Source: JAENWD01 sp963837165 (lineage in GTDB: Bacteria > Acidobacteriota > Vicinamibacteria > Vicinamibacterales > JAENWD01). Taken from it: a DNA stretch of 64,000 bases. Location: the NCBI GenBank assembly GCA_963837165.1, contig CAWIMD010000004.1, positions 372,001-436,000 on the forward strand, in the 5' to 3' direction. The notes below the pieces were generated by a model, which was not told where the DNA came from, did not search any database, and worked only from the letters and a program-made list of their open reading frames with translations. Positions 1-8,474 of this stretch are shown piece after piece. Numbering within the stretch: the stretch's first letter is position 1; each line of letters begins with the position of its first letter. Position numbers and translations under genes: made by a program.

Positions 1-2
1 AT

Positions 3-1046
3 CCGAGCAGCTTCCGCGATCGTCGCGTTCCGAACTTCGACTCGGTCGATCCGAACATCAAGCCGATGAGCCAGGACGCGCTGAACGGAGGCATGGAGTA
101 CCAGCTCCGCAACAACACGACCCTGACCGTCAACTACACGCACAACAGCCTGCGCCGCACGATCGAGGACATGGGCGTGCTCGTGAACGGCGACGAGGTC
201 TACAAGTACGTCAATCCCGGGGAGGGCATCGCGGCCACCATGGTGCCCTCGGGCCAGACCTCGGAGTTCGCCACGCCGAAGCCGAAGCGGCAGTATGACG
301 CGCTCGAGGTCTCGCTCGAGAAGCGGTTCTCGGACAACTGGTTCGCGAGCGCGAGCTACGTCTACAGCCGGCTGTACGGCAACTATGCCGGCCTCGCCAA
401 CTCCGACGAGATCCGCACGCCGACCACCGGCACCAGCTCGGCGACGACGCAGCAGCAGGCGGGCAGCATCGCGCGTCCGGGCAGCAGCGCGAACCGGGCG
501 TGGGACCTCGACGAGCTCGTGTGGGACTCGCACGGCCACCTGAACGTGCTTGGCGATCTCGCCACCGACCGGCCGAACGTGGTGAAGCTGTACGGGTCCT
601 ACATGCTGCCGACCGGCACGCAAGTGGGGGCGTTCTTCTACGCGGGCAGTGGCACGCCCGTGAGCCGGACGGTCTACACCGTGAACGGCATTCCCGTGCT
701 CGTGGACGGCCGCGGCAGCCTGGGCCGCACGCCGGCGCTCACGCAGACGGATTTGCTCGTCACGCACGACCTCAAGATGGGCGGCGCCAAGCGGGTCCGG
801 CTCGAGGCGAACGTGCTCAACCTGTTCAACCAGCAGACGGCACGTCACGTGTTCGACAACCTGAACCGGAACCGCCAGTCGTCGTCCATCAACCTGGCGA
901 ACACGGATCTGGCCCAGGGGTACGACTACAGTGCGCTGATCGCGGCGACCCCGGACGGGCAGGACGCGTACGACCCGCGCCACGGCATGGAGGATCTGTT
1001 CAACCCGGGCCTGACCGCGCGGTTCAGCGTGAGGTTCATCTTTTAG
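3..1046 (+). CDS. TonB-dependent receptor, Oar-like, C-terminal part (5' end outside window)
   Basis: The frame is open from the window edge, so only the C-terminal 347 codons or so are visible. They read as outer-membrane beta-barrel: alternating aromatic strands, a YDALEVSLEKRFSDNW strand, a VLNLFNQQTARHVF segment typical of Oar/SusC-like receptors, and a terminal strand ending RFSVRFIF with the C-terminal Phe expected for BAM-dependent insertion. The next gene has matching blocks (YDSVEFLLDKRFADNW; IFNLFNQEAGINKF), so the two are tandem paralogues. The likely role is TonB-driven uptake of a large substrate such as an oligosaccharide or peptide; the ligand is unknown. The TAG stop is the first element of the GAGGATGG array that follows. 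Confidence 0.9.
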   Translation, partial: PSSFRDRRVPNFDSVDPNIKPMSQDALNGGMEYQLRNNTTLTVNYTHNSLRRTIEDMGVLVNGDEVYKYVNPGEGIAATMVPSGQTSEFATPKPKRQYDALEVSLEKRFSDNWFASASYVYSRLYGNYAGLANSDEIRTPTTGTSSATTQQQAGSIARPGSSANRAWDLDELVWDSHGHLNVLGDLATDRPNVVKLYGSYMLPTGTQVGAFFYAGSGTPVSRTVYTVNGIPVLVDGRGSLGRTPALTQTDLLVTHDLKMGGAKRVRLEANVLNLFNQQTARHVFDNLNRNRQSSSINLANTDLAQGYDYSALIAATPDGQDAYDPRHGMEDLFNPGLTARFSVRFIF

Positions 1047-1116
1047 GAGGATGGGAGGATAGGAGGATGGGAGGATAGGTCCCATCCTCCTATCGTTCCC
1101 ATCTTCCCATCCTCCT
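1045..1116. repeat. GAGGATGG-family array, palindromic (empty form)
   Basis: An octamer alternating GAGGATGG and GAGGATAG runs for about 35 bases and is followed at once by its inverted counterpart CCCATCCTCC/CCTATC. The two arms can fold into one long hairpin. It starts on the TAG stop of the receptor gene. The same arms recur at 12943, 26859/27341 and 41880, with a one-directional array at 18453. Confidence 0.85.
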
Positions 1117-1120
1117 TTGG

Positions 1121-1157
1121 GGCCGGGCGTTCCCGCGCGGGGCGTCCGGCCTTTTTT
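1121..1157 (+). terminator. Rho-independent terminator of the first receptor gene
   Basis: GGCCGGGCG (1121-1129) pairs with CGTCCGGCC (1143-1151) with one G-T wobble. The loop can itself pair further, and six T residues follow at 1152-1157. Confidence 0.8.
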
Positions 1158-1602
1158 GCGTACAACGGTTGAGCACTGAATGGATCCCGAGCCTTGCTGC
1201 CGGGGCTCCTCGTGGCAGTCCCGGGGCACCTCACAGGGCCTCGCCATACCGGGTGTGACGGTCACGGTGACCGGCGACCAGGGATCGAACGGCCGAAATT
1301 CGTCCCGATCGAATTTGTGGCCCCTGCCCCCTGGCCCCCGTTACCTGGCACCTGGCCCCTGCCTTGGGTGTCCAGTCGGCTGCCGGCCGTGACAAACGCG
1401 ATCCAATAATTCGTAGTGCAGTTCGTCAAATCCAAGAAACCGCTCGTCACTCGCCTGAGATGCTCGTACCTAAGTTACTGTAATTAAAGGTCTTAGTACC
1501 TCGGCAGTCGCTGGTACGGGCTTTCCATATACCGCGGCGGGACCGGGACCCGCCTGTACCGCCCGATCCGTTGCTGTTCGACCTCAAGAGGAGGATGGGA
1601 GA
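1158..1602. other. Intergenic region with receptor-domain relic and a CCTGGCCCC array
   Basis: No intact gene is seen in 445 bases. Around 1234-1290 the plus strand reads GLAIPGVTVTVTGDQGSNG, which matches the carboxypeptidase-regulatory motif that starts Oar receptors, so this may be a dead 5' fragment of a third paralogue. At 1317-1371 there is a drifting CCTGGCCCC/CCTGGCACC word array. The stretch 1430-1500 is the only A+T-rich part and is where I would expect the promoter of the next receptor; no clean -10/-35 pair is recognisable. Confidence 0.45.
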
Positions 1603-4593
1603 ATGTTGAAGCGTGCTGTCTACGCTCTCGCGTGCGTGCTGGCGCTGTCGATGCCGGCGCTGGCGCAGGAGCAGACCGGCTCGATTGTCGGCATCGTAAA
1701 AGATACGTCCGGTGCCGTGCTGCCGGGTGTGACGGTCGAGGCCAAGAGCCTGGCGACCGGCTCGGTCGCCGCCACGGCGGTGAGCGACGCGACCGGGGCG
1801 TACCGGTTCGTCGGTCTGCGCCCGGGCAAATACGAAGTCACGGCGCGGCTGACCGGCTTCACGCCGGCGCTCGTCCAGAACATCGACCTGCGTCTCGGTC
1901 AGATCCTGACGATCGACGTGGCGATGGCGGTGGGCGGTGTGGCCGAGACGGTGTCCGTCACGGCAGAATCGCCGATCATCGACACCAAGCAGGCCGCACG
2001 GCAGTCGAACATCCGCGATGAGCAGATTGCTCTGCTGCCCCACGGGCGCGACTTCACCACGCTGGTGACGCAGGCGCCCGGTGCCAACAACGAGCCCAAG
2101 CTCGGTGGGCTGTCGATCGACGGCGCGAGCGCCGGCGAGAACCGGTTCATCGTGGACGGCATCGAGACTACCAACCTCCAGAGCGGCCTGTCGGGCACGA
2201 ACCTGATCGTGGACTTCGTGGACGAGCTGCAGGTGAAGTCGAGCGGCTACACCGCGGAGTACGGCGGCGCGCTCGGCGGCGTCATCAGCGCCGTCACCAA
2301 GAGCGGCACGAACAACTACCACGGGGTGGCGCTCTTCAACTTCGAGGGCGACAGGCTGACGGGCAACAACACGCCCACGCTGCGCACCTCGCTGACCAAC
2401 TCGGACGTATCCGAGTACATCACGTACCCGGAAGATTCGCGGACGCGCGTGGAGCCCGGCTTTGCCCTCGGCGGCCCGATCTTCAAGGACAAGATGTGGT
2501 TCTTCGGCGCGTACCAGCCGGCCCTGACGAACATCACGCGCAACGTGGATCCGTCGTCGGCCTCGAACCCGGCAGCGGCCACCAGCGAGACGAAGCAGAA
2601 GCAGCAGGTCCAGTACATCACGGCGAGCCAGACGTCGCAAATCGGCAACAGCATCCGGACGCGCGTGGCGTACAACAACAGCTGGTCCAAGAGTGACGGG
2701 ATACTCGCCTCTCAGAACGGCCTGGATCCGGCTGGCACGCCTTACGACAAGGGTACGACGTTCCCCAACTGGTCCCTCTCAGGCGACATGAACTGGGTGG
2801 CAACGCCCAACCTCGTGTTTGGCGTGCGCGGCGGCTATCGCGTCGCCGATATCCATGACTACAATGCCCCAACCGTGCCACGGTACAACTGGACCACGAC
2901 CACGAACGTCGGGTTCCTGGACGTGCCGGCGTCGCTGCAGCACGGCACCGGGTTCTCGGTGTTTCCTTCCGGCGCCGCTTTTGCGACCGATCACGACCAG
3001 CAGAACCGCGCTTCTCTCCACGCGGACGGGACGGCCTACATCCACGGTGGCGGCGAGCACCAGGTCAAGTTCGGCGTGCAGGCCGACCGCGTCGGCAACA
3101 GCGTGCTGAGCGGTGAGCTTGCCCCGCGCGTTACCATCCGGTGGGACCTCGATCTGAACGGCGACCGCGGCCCGTACGGCTACTACTCGGTCCGCAGCCA
3201 GGCCGTCGACCCGAGCAAGGGCTTCATCACCGAAGGCGACATCCACACCACGAACATCGGCCTGTTCGTGCAGGACGCGTGGACGATCAACAACCGGCTG
3301 ACGGTGAACGCGGGCGTCCGCACCGAGCGTGAGCAGGTTCCGACGTACGCGAACGGCGTCGGGATCCCGAAGTTCGGTGTGGAGTTCGGGTTCAAGGACA
3401 AGCTGGCACCACGCGTGGGCGCCGCGTACGACCTCGCCGGTGACGGCAGGTGGAAGGTCTTCGGGTCGTGGGGCTACTTCTACGACTTCTTCAAGCTCGA
3501 GCTGCCGCGCGGCAGCTTCGGCGGGGACAAGTGGATCGAGTACTACTACACGCTCGACACCTACGACTGGCCGAACCTGCTCGCCGGCTCGGGGTGCCCG
3601 CCAGCCTGCCCGGGCACGCTGCTTCGCTCCACCGACTTCCGCCACCCGTCGTTCGGGTCGGACTCGATTCAGCCGGGGCTGAAGCCGATGAAGAGCGAAG
3701 AGGCCACAGTCGGTCTCGACCACGAGCTCAACGCCACCATGTCGGTCGGGGTGCATTACGTCCACAAGAAGCTGCTGGAAGGCATCGAGGACACGGGCTC
3801 GCAGGACGCCGACGGGAACGAGATCTACATCATCGCCAACCCCGGCTCTGGCCTGACCCAGCTCGCATACACGAACCCCAACGTCAACCTGCCGCGCCCG
3901 AAGCGTGATTACGACAGCGTCGAGTTCCTGCTCGACAAGCGCTTCGCGGACAACTGGTCGCTCCGCGCCAGCTATCTGTGGAGCCGGCTCTACGGCAATT
4001 ACCCCGGCCTGACGCAGTCGGACGAGAACGGCCGCACCAGCCCGAACGTCGGCCGGTCGTGGGACTACCCGGCGATGATGTTCACCGAGCACGGTCAGCC
4101 GAACTTCGGCCCGCTGCCGACCGATCGGCCGCACCAGTTCAAGGTGCAGGGCATCTACCAGTTCGACTTCGGCACGTCGGTGGGCGTCAACGAGTACGTC
4201 TCGAGCGGCCTGCCGGTCACGCGTGAAATCGGCATCCTGGCACCCAGCAACTACCCGAACCAGTACCTGGGTCGTGGCAGCGACGGGCGCACGGACGTGT
4301 TCTCGCAGACCGACATGTACTTCCAGCACCCGCTCAAGCTGGGAGGCGGCCGGCGGCTCGAGTTCAACTTCACGATCTTCAACCTCTTCAACCAGGAAGC
4401 GGGGATCAACAAGTTCTCGACCTACCAGAAGAACAACGGCATCGCCTTCGACGAGACCGCGTTCTACCTGGGCCAGCTCGACTTCGACCAGCTGATCGCG
4501 GCGCAGAACGTCGCCAAGGACCCGCGCTTCCTGCTCTACCAGGGGTTCCAGGCGCCGATCTCGGCCCGCTTCGGCGTGAAGTTCGTCTTCTAG
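1603..4593 (+). CDS. TonB-dependent receptor with carboxypeptidase-regulatory domain (Oar/SusC-like)
   Basis: 996 residues, full length for the family. Residues 1-22 are a signal peptide ending ALAQ. Residues 25-110 form the carboxypeptidase-regulatory-like Ig domain (GSIVGIVKDTSGAVLPGVTV). A plug domain follows at about 125-240 (DGIETTNLQSG, then GYTAEYGGALGGVISAVTKSG), then a large beta-barrel ending in FGVKFVF. No TonB-box is obvious by eye. It should import a bulky nutrient across the outer membrane using TonB-ExbBD energy; the substrate cannot be told from sequence. The start is fixed by the signal peptide and a strong AAGAGGAGG ribosome site about nine bases upstream. Confidence 0.95.
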   Translation: MLKRAVYALACVLALSMPALAQEQTGSIVGIVKDTSGAVLPGVTVEAKSLATGSVAATAVSDATGAYRFVGLRPGKYEVTARLTGFTPALVQNIDLRLGQILTIDVAMAVGGVAETVSVTAESPIIDTKQAARQSNIRDEQIALLPHGRDFTTLVTQAPGANNEPKLGGLSIDGASAGENRFIVDGIETTNLQSGLSGTNLIVDFVDELQVKSSGYTAEYGGALGGVISAVTKSGTNNYHGVALFNFEGDRLTGNNTPTLRTSLTNSDVSEYITYPEDSRTRVEPGFALGGPIFKDKMWFFGAYQPALTNITRNVDPSSASNPAAATSETKQKQQVQYITASQTSQIGNSIRTRVAYNNSWSKSDGILASQNGLDPAGTPYDKGTTFPNWSLSGDMNWVATPNLVFGVRGGYRVADIHDYNAPTVPRYNWTTTTNVGFLDVPASLQHGTGFSVFPSGAAFATDHDQQNRASLHADGTAYIHGGGEHQVKFGVQADRVGNSVLSGELAPRVTIRWDLDLNGDRGPYGYYSVRSQAVDPSKGFITEGDIHTTNIGLFVQDAWTINNRLTVNAGVRTEREQVPTYANGVGIPKFGVEFGFKDKLAPRVGAAYDLAGDGRWKVFGSWGYFYDFFKLELPRGSFGGDKWIEYYYTLDTYDWPNLLAGSGCPPACPGTLLRSTDFRHPSFGSDSIQPGLKPMKSEEATVGLDHELNATMSVGVHYVHKKLLEGIEDTGSQDADGNEIYIIANPGSGLTQLAYTNPNVNLPRPKRDYDSVEFLLDKRFADNWSLRASYLWSRLYGNYPGLTQSDENGRTSPNVGRSWDYPAMMFTEHGQPNFGPLPTDRPHQFKVQGIYQFDFGTSVGVNEYVSSGLPVTREIGILAPSNYPNQYLGRGSDGRTDVFSQTDMYFQHPLKLGGGRRLEFNFTIFNLFNQEAGINKFSTYQKNNGIAFDETAFYLGQLDFDQLIAAQNVAKDPRFLLYQGFQAPISARFGVKFVF

Positions 4594-4641
4594 CCCTTCG
4601 ACACCGCGCGACGCGCGGTGCTCGAGGCCACTGGCTTTGTC

Positions 4642-4673
4642 GCCCCGCGGGTTCCGGCCCGCGGGGCTTTTTT
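4642..4673 (+). terminator. Strong Rho-independent terminator after the receptor gene
   Basis: Perfect 10-bp stem GCCCCGCGGG/CCCGCGGGGC (4642-4651 with 4658-4667), a six-base loop and six T residues. The next start codon lies only 16 bases after the T run, so the TPR gene has almost no room for its own promoter downstream of it. Confidence 0.9.
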
Positions 4674-4688
4674 CTTCGGGGAGGTCCC

Positions 4689-5444
4689 ATGCAGCGCATC
4701 CTCCTGGCCGCCGTGCTGACGCTGGCCGCCGCCCCGGCGGCTCTCGCACAGCCTCCCGGCCGCACCAACGCCGATTTCGAGCGCGCGCGGGAGCACTACA
4801 TGAACGGCTGGCAGCAGATGCGCGCCGAGTCGTTCGACCAGGCCGCGGCCGAGTTCCAGCAGGCCATCGACCTGCAGCCGAAATACGCCATGGCGTTCTA
4901 CGGGCTCGGCCGTGCCAACCTGGCGCTCCGCCGGTACGTCGAAGCCACCAATGCCCTGACCGTGTGTCGTGACCTCTACTCGGCGAAGACCAGTCAGAAG
5001 TTCAACAGTCAAATGGACGCGCAGCGCTATCGCCAGGACCGGCTGCTGGAACTCAACGACCTGAAGGCTCAGGTGGGCAAGGGGCCGCAGTCCGTGCAGA
5101 CGCAGGACATGATGCGGCAGGTCGACAACGCGATCCGGCAGACCAACGAGACCATGTCCCGCGAGCTCAACGTCGCCATCGAAAACCCGGTCCCCTCGTT
5201 CGTGTCCCTGTCGCTCGGCAGCGCGCTCTTCCGGGCGCAGCGCTTCGAGGAGGCCGAGCAGGCCTACAAGGCCGCCATCGCGGTGGACACGAAGGCCGGC
5301 GAGGCCCACAACAACCTCGCCGTGATCTACCTGATGAAAGCGCAGTACGCCGATGCCATGACGGAAGTGAAGGCGGCCGAGAAGGCCGGCTTCCGGGTGA
5401 ACCCGGACCTGAAGGACGAGATCAAGGCGAAGATGGGGAACTGA
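4689..5444 (+). CDS. Secreted tetratricopeptide-repeat protein
   Basis: 251 residues with a signal peptide ending AALAQ at about residue 20. TPR-like helices appear at about 35-75 (SFDQAAAEFQQAIDLQPKYAMAFYGLGRANLALRR is split between two repeats) and 175-235 (RFEEAEQAYKAAIAVDTKAGEAHNNLAVIYL). The middle (100-160) is charged and helical. Periplasmic TPR proteins beside TonB receptors usually serve as scaffolds; a specific role is not visible. GGGGAGG precedes the ATG. Because a strong terminator ends 16 bases upstream, expression probably depends on read-through from the receptor gene or on a promoter inside its 3' end. Confidence 0.85.
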   Translation: MQRILLAAVLTLAAAPAALAQPPGRTNADFERAREHYMNGWQQMRAESFDQAAAEFQQAIDLQPKYAMAFYGLGRANLALRRYVEATNALTVCRDLYSAKTSQKFNSQMDAQRYRQDRLLELNDLKAQVGKGPQSVQTQDMMRQVDNAIRQTNETMSRELNVAIENPVPSFVSLSLGSALFRAQRFEEAEQAYKAAIAVDTKAGEAHNNLAVIYLMKAQYADAMTEVKAAEKAGFRVNPDLKDEIKAKMGN

Positions 5445-5536
5445 ATGGTGGTCAGTAATCAGTTGTCAGTTATCAGTTATCAGTTATCAGTTATCAGAAA
5501 GACCGAGGCTGACAACTGAGAACTGAAGACTGACAA
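5445..5536. repeat. CAGTTATC-family array between convergent genes
   Basis: Tandem heptamers (CAGTTAT, CAGTTGT, CAGTAAT) are followed after a short spacer by inverted words (TGACAACTGAGAACTG). The arms can pair and lie exactly between the TGA of the TPR gene and the TAG of the M14 peptidase gene on the other strand, so the array could act as a two-way terminator. There is no T run. Confidence 0.8.
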
Positions 5537-8224
5537 CTACCGCGCCACATACAGCGCATTGAACAGCAACTTGAACGTGCCGTGCGGCTGCGCGCGGAAC
5601 TGCGGACGGAACGCGAAGAGCAGCACCCGGCCGCGGCCGTACGGCACGTCCAGCAGGGCATGACGGCCCGACAGGCGATCCGCCCCGAGCAGCCATCCGC
5701 TCATCAGCAGGTCCGCCGCCGGAGCATACCGGACGACGCTCACGACCGAGGGGTCGTCGGTCTCGAAGCCGCGCGAGTTCGCGAAGAACGCCGCGGCCTC
5801 CGGCTCCATCCCGAACGCCGCCGGCGCGTCGGGATCGACCAGCACTTTCAGCACCGATCCCGGGCAGTAGAACTGCCGGCGATCGAGCGGCCCGACCGTG
5901 TCGCGGATCTGGTCGAACACGCGCCCGAAGCGCTCGACGACGAGGTCGCTCGCCGCGTCGAAGGTGACGAGCGTCCCGCCGCCGTCCACGAACTGCCGGA
6001 GCGCCTCGACCCCCTCGTCGCCAATGCCGCCCCGGTACTCCGGCGGCACGGGACCCCACGGGCGGTTCTTCGGCGGTGGTCCGGCCTGGTGCCCATCGAC
6101 GATGAGCCGCGGCGCCTGTGACGGCAGCACGATGACGTCGAAGCGCTCGCCGAGCGCGCCGTGCCGGACGTCCTCGTTCGTGAGGCTGGTGTAGCCAAAC
6201 CCGTACTGCTCGAGCAGCCACCGCGTCCAGCCCTCGTCGATGTTCGCGACCCAGCTCTTGTACAGGCCGATGCGGGCGGGCCGCAGCACGCCGAAGCGCG
6301 GGATCTGGGGGGCCTGGGATCTGGGGGGCTGGGTAGGCCACCGCGTGGCGTGCACGGCGGTGACGCCCCGCTCGGCCACGGCGCTGGCCAGCCGCGAGGC
6401 CTCCGCGGGCGTGCGCGCACGGACGATGAACGCGCCGGGCGCGGGCTGGGGATCTGGGAATCTGGGGATCTGGGCGACTGGGGGCGTGCCGTTTCGCCTG
6501 ACCTCGATCCCGGCCGCCAGCAGGTCGTTGACGACAATGAACGTGTTGTTCGTCGCGGGGCTGAGAATGTAGGTGCTCTCGCTGAGGGCAGGCTTTGACG
6601 CACGGCGAACCGCACCGGGGCCGTTCAGAATGCGGCCGACAACGCGCGGCGGCTCCTCCAGCCGCGCGAGCGACGCCTCGAACGGCTTCTCCACGGGCAC
6701 CGCCCGGACGCCCATCTGGTAGGCCAGCGTCCAGCCCGCCGTGTCGTACGGCGGGATGGGCGGCCCGCCGGGACTGCTCCGCATGTCCGGGTAGTGCTGC
6801 GACGCCAGCATGTCGAGTGCGAAGGGCCGGAACGGCTGGTCCATCCGGACCACCCAGCTTCCAGCCGCGTAGGGTTGGCCGTCGGCGATGAAGTCTGCCA
6901 GGGCCCGGTGCACTTCCACGCCGCCGAGCATGAGCGTCTCGACGAGGCGCGCGGCCACCGGCGGATCGTGCTGCCCGGCCGGGATCACGAACGCGACCGG
7001 CGCCTCGGAGCCGCCCTTCCGGACCTGCCGCGCCCCGACGTCGTAGATGTCGTACAGGAACTGGGACCGGTACTTCGCCGCCACCTCCAGGACGGCCAGC
7101 GACCCGGTGAGCATGTAGTCCACCGCGTCGGCCAGGTGCAGCGTACCGCCGAGCCAGGGATGCGGGTACGTCGTGGAGGGCTGGAGCGTCGAGACGCCGT
7201 TGTCGAGCGCCTTCGGGAAATCGGCCGGGTCGTAGGTGAACGGCGTGGCCGAGGCGTGCCCGGTCTCCGTCAGGATGCCCACCATGTTGTGGAAGTACGC
7301 CGTTGTCCTGATCGAGCCGTCGTACCAGGTGGAGAACTCGTAGCGCGAGATCACGCCGTCCTTGCCCTCACGTTCGAACCGGTGCAGCATCGCGCCGCCG
7401 ACGAGGTCGATTCCACGCATCACGAGCGGGTCGATGTTCGGGTTGAACGGATCGGGGAACGGCGGCACGAAGATCCGCGGCGGCCAGGTGCCCTGGTGCT
7501 GGTTGTAGGTGACCTCGGGCAGCCAGTCGCGGTACAGGAGGCGGCTGAGCACGCGCGTCTCCTGCTGCGTCTGCATGTAGAAGTCCCGGTTGTTGTCGTG
7601 CCCGACGTACTTCTGGTACAGCCACGGGAGCGGGCTGTCCTGGTAGGGTGTTCCGAGGTTCCGGCGGTACCAGTGCGCCACCATGTCCAGGCCGTCCGGG
7701 TTGATCGCCGGCAGCAGCACGAGGATCACGTTGTCCCGGATCTGCCGCATCTCCGGACTCTCGTCGGTCGCCACGCGGTACGCCAGCAGCATCGAGTGCT
7801 GCGCCGTGGCCACCTCGCTGGCATGCAAACCGTTGTCGATCCATACGATGGCCTTGCCCTCGGCCGCCAGGGCCCGCGCCTCGTCGGGCGCGACGCCCCG
7901 CACGAGCGCCAGGCGCCGGGCGATGTTCTTGTAGTGCTCGAGCCGCGCAAGGTTTGCCTCGGACGAGATGACCGCCACGAGCATCTCGCGGCCTTCGGTG
8001 GATTCGCCCGCCGAGGTCACCCGCACGCGATCGGACGCCGCATCGAGCTTCTGGAAGTAGTCGCGAAGCTGGCTGAAATCAGCGAGCCTGTAGTCGTCGC
8101 CGGGGGTGAAGCCCAGCACCTCTCGCGGGGCGGGGATGACCGACTGCGCCAGAGGAGGCGCCGACGCGGCGGCCAGGCACAGTAGAGCCGCCAGAAGGAC
8201 GGGGGGGAGGCGGCGCATCATCAT
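5537..8224 (-). CDS. Secreted M14 family zinc carboxypeptidase
   Basis: 895 residues from the chosen ATG, which opens a signal peptide (MMMRRLPPVLLAALLCLAAA). Upstream codons belong to a repeat array and were excluded. The zinc site is visible as H134-A-S-E137 in NGLHASE, followed by the conserved NNRDFYMQTQQETR block and YNQHQGTWPP. The C-terminal third resembles a glutamine-amidotransferase-like fold (RFVDGGGTLVTFDAAS). It probably hydrolyses C-terminal residues of peptides in the periplasm or outside. Two runs of the GGATCTGGG intergenic word lie inside the gene and are translated as QIPRF and PDPQPAP peptides at about residues 580-595 and 630-642, without breaking the frame. Confidence 0.88.
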   Translation of the reverse strand: MMMRRLPPVLLAALLCLAAASAPPLAQSVIPAPREVLGFTPGDDYRLADFSQLRDYFQKLDAASDRVRVTSAGESTEGREMLVAVISSEANLARLEHYKNIARRLALVRGVAPDEARALAAEGKAIVWIDNGLHASEVATAQHSMLLAYRVATDESPEMRQIRDNVILVLLPAINPDGLDMVAHWYRRNLGTPYQDSPLPWLYQKYVGHDNNRDFYMQTQQETRVLSRLLYRDWLPEVTYNQHQGTWPPRIFVPPFPDPFNPNIDPLVMRGIDLVGGAMLHRFEREGKDGVISRYEFSTWYDGSIRTTAYFHNMVGILTETGHASATPFTYDPADFPKALDNGVSTLQPSTTYPHPWLGGTLHLADAVDYMLTGSLAVLEVAAKYRSQFLYDIYDVGARQVRKGGSEAPVAFVIPAGQHDPPVAARLVETLMLGGVEVHRALADFIADGQPYAAGSWVVRMDQPFRPFALDMLASQHYPDMRSSPGGPPIPPYDTAGWTLAYQMGVRAVPVEKPFEASLARLEEPPRVVGRILNGPGAVRRASKPALSESTYILSPATNNTFIVVNDLLAAGIEVRRNGTPPVAQIPRFPDPQPAPGAFIVRARTPAEASRLASAVAERGVTAVHATRWPTQPPRSQAPQIPRFGVLRPARIGLYKSWVANIDEGWTRWLLEQYGFGYTSLTNEDVRHGALGERFDVIVLPSQAPRLIVDGHQAGPPPKNRPWGPVPPEYRGGIGDEGVEALRQFVDGGGTLVTFDAASDLVVERFGRVFDQIRDTVGPLDRRQFYCPGSVLKVLVDPDAPAAFGMEPEAAAFFANSRGFETDDPSVVSVVRYAPAADLLMSGWLLGADRLSGRHALLDVPYGRGRVLLFAFRPQFRAQPHGTFKLLFNALYVAR
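6300..6336. repeat. GGATCTGGG words inside the M14 peptidase gene (copy 2)
   Basis: Three drifting copies of GGATCTGGG/GGCCTGGG within coding sequence. The minus strand translates them as a Pro/Gln-rich linker (PPRSQAPQIPRF). The same word forms the intergenic array at 25731. Confidence 0.75.
6444..6484. repeat. GGATCTGGG words inside the M14 peptidase gene (copy 1)
   Basis: GGGATCTGGGAATCTGGGGA and neighbouring words lie in frame. The minus strand reads AQIPRFPDPQPAPGA. The length keeps the frame open. Confidence 0.75.
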
Positions 8225-8474
8225 CGGTGCTGAAGGTGCTGGGGTGCTGAAGATGCTGAAGGTCGGGTGCTGGAGTGCCGGGAGTGCTGAGGTGCGGTAG
8301 CCAGAGTGCCGGGAGTGCTGAGGTGTGGTAGCCAGAGTGCCGCGAGTGTTTGAGCTGCGTGACCGGAGTGCGGCGCAGTGACGCTGGTGCCGCACCCTCA
8401 GCACAATCGGCACCTGCAGCACCGCACCCTCAGCACGACAGCACCCTGAGCACCTTCAGCACCTTCAGCGTCGA
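8225..8474. repeat. GGTGCTGAA-family array region between M14 and aldehyde dehydrogenase genes
   Basis: The 250 bases hold no gene. The left part carries GGTGCTGAAGG/GGTGCTGGGG and GGAGTGCCGGGAGTGCTGAGG words; the right part (8395-8470) carries the inverse (CCTTCAGCACC, CCCTCAGCAC). The right arm abuts the TAG stop of the aldehyde dehydrogenase gene. The signal peptide codons of the M14 gene begin at the left edge. Confidence 0.85.
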
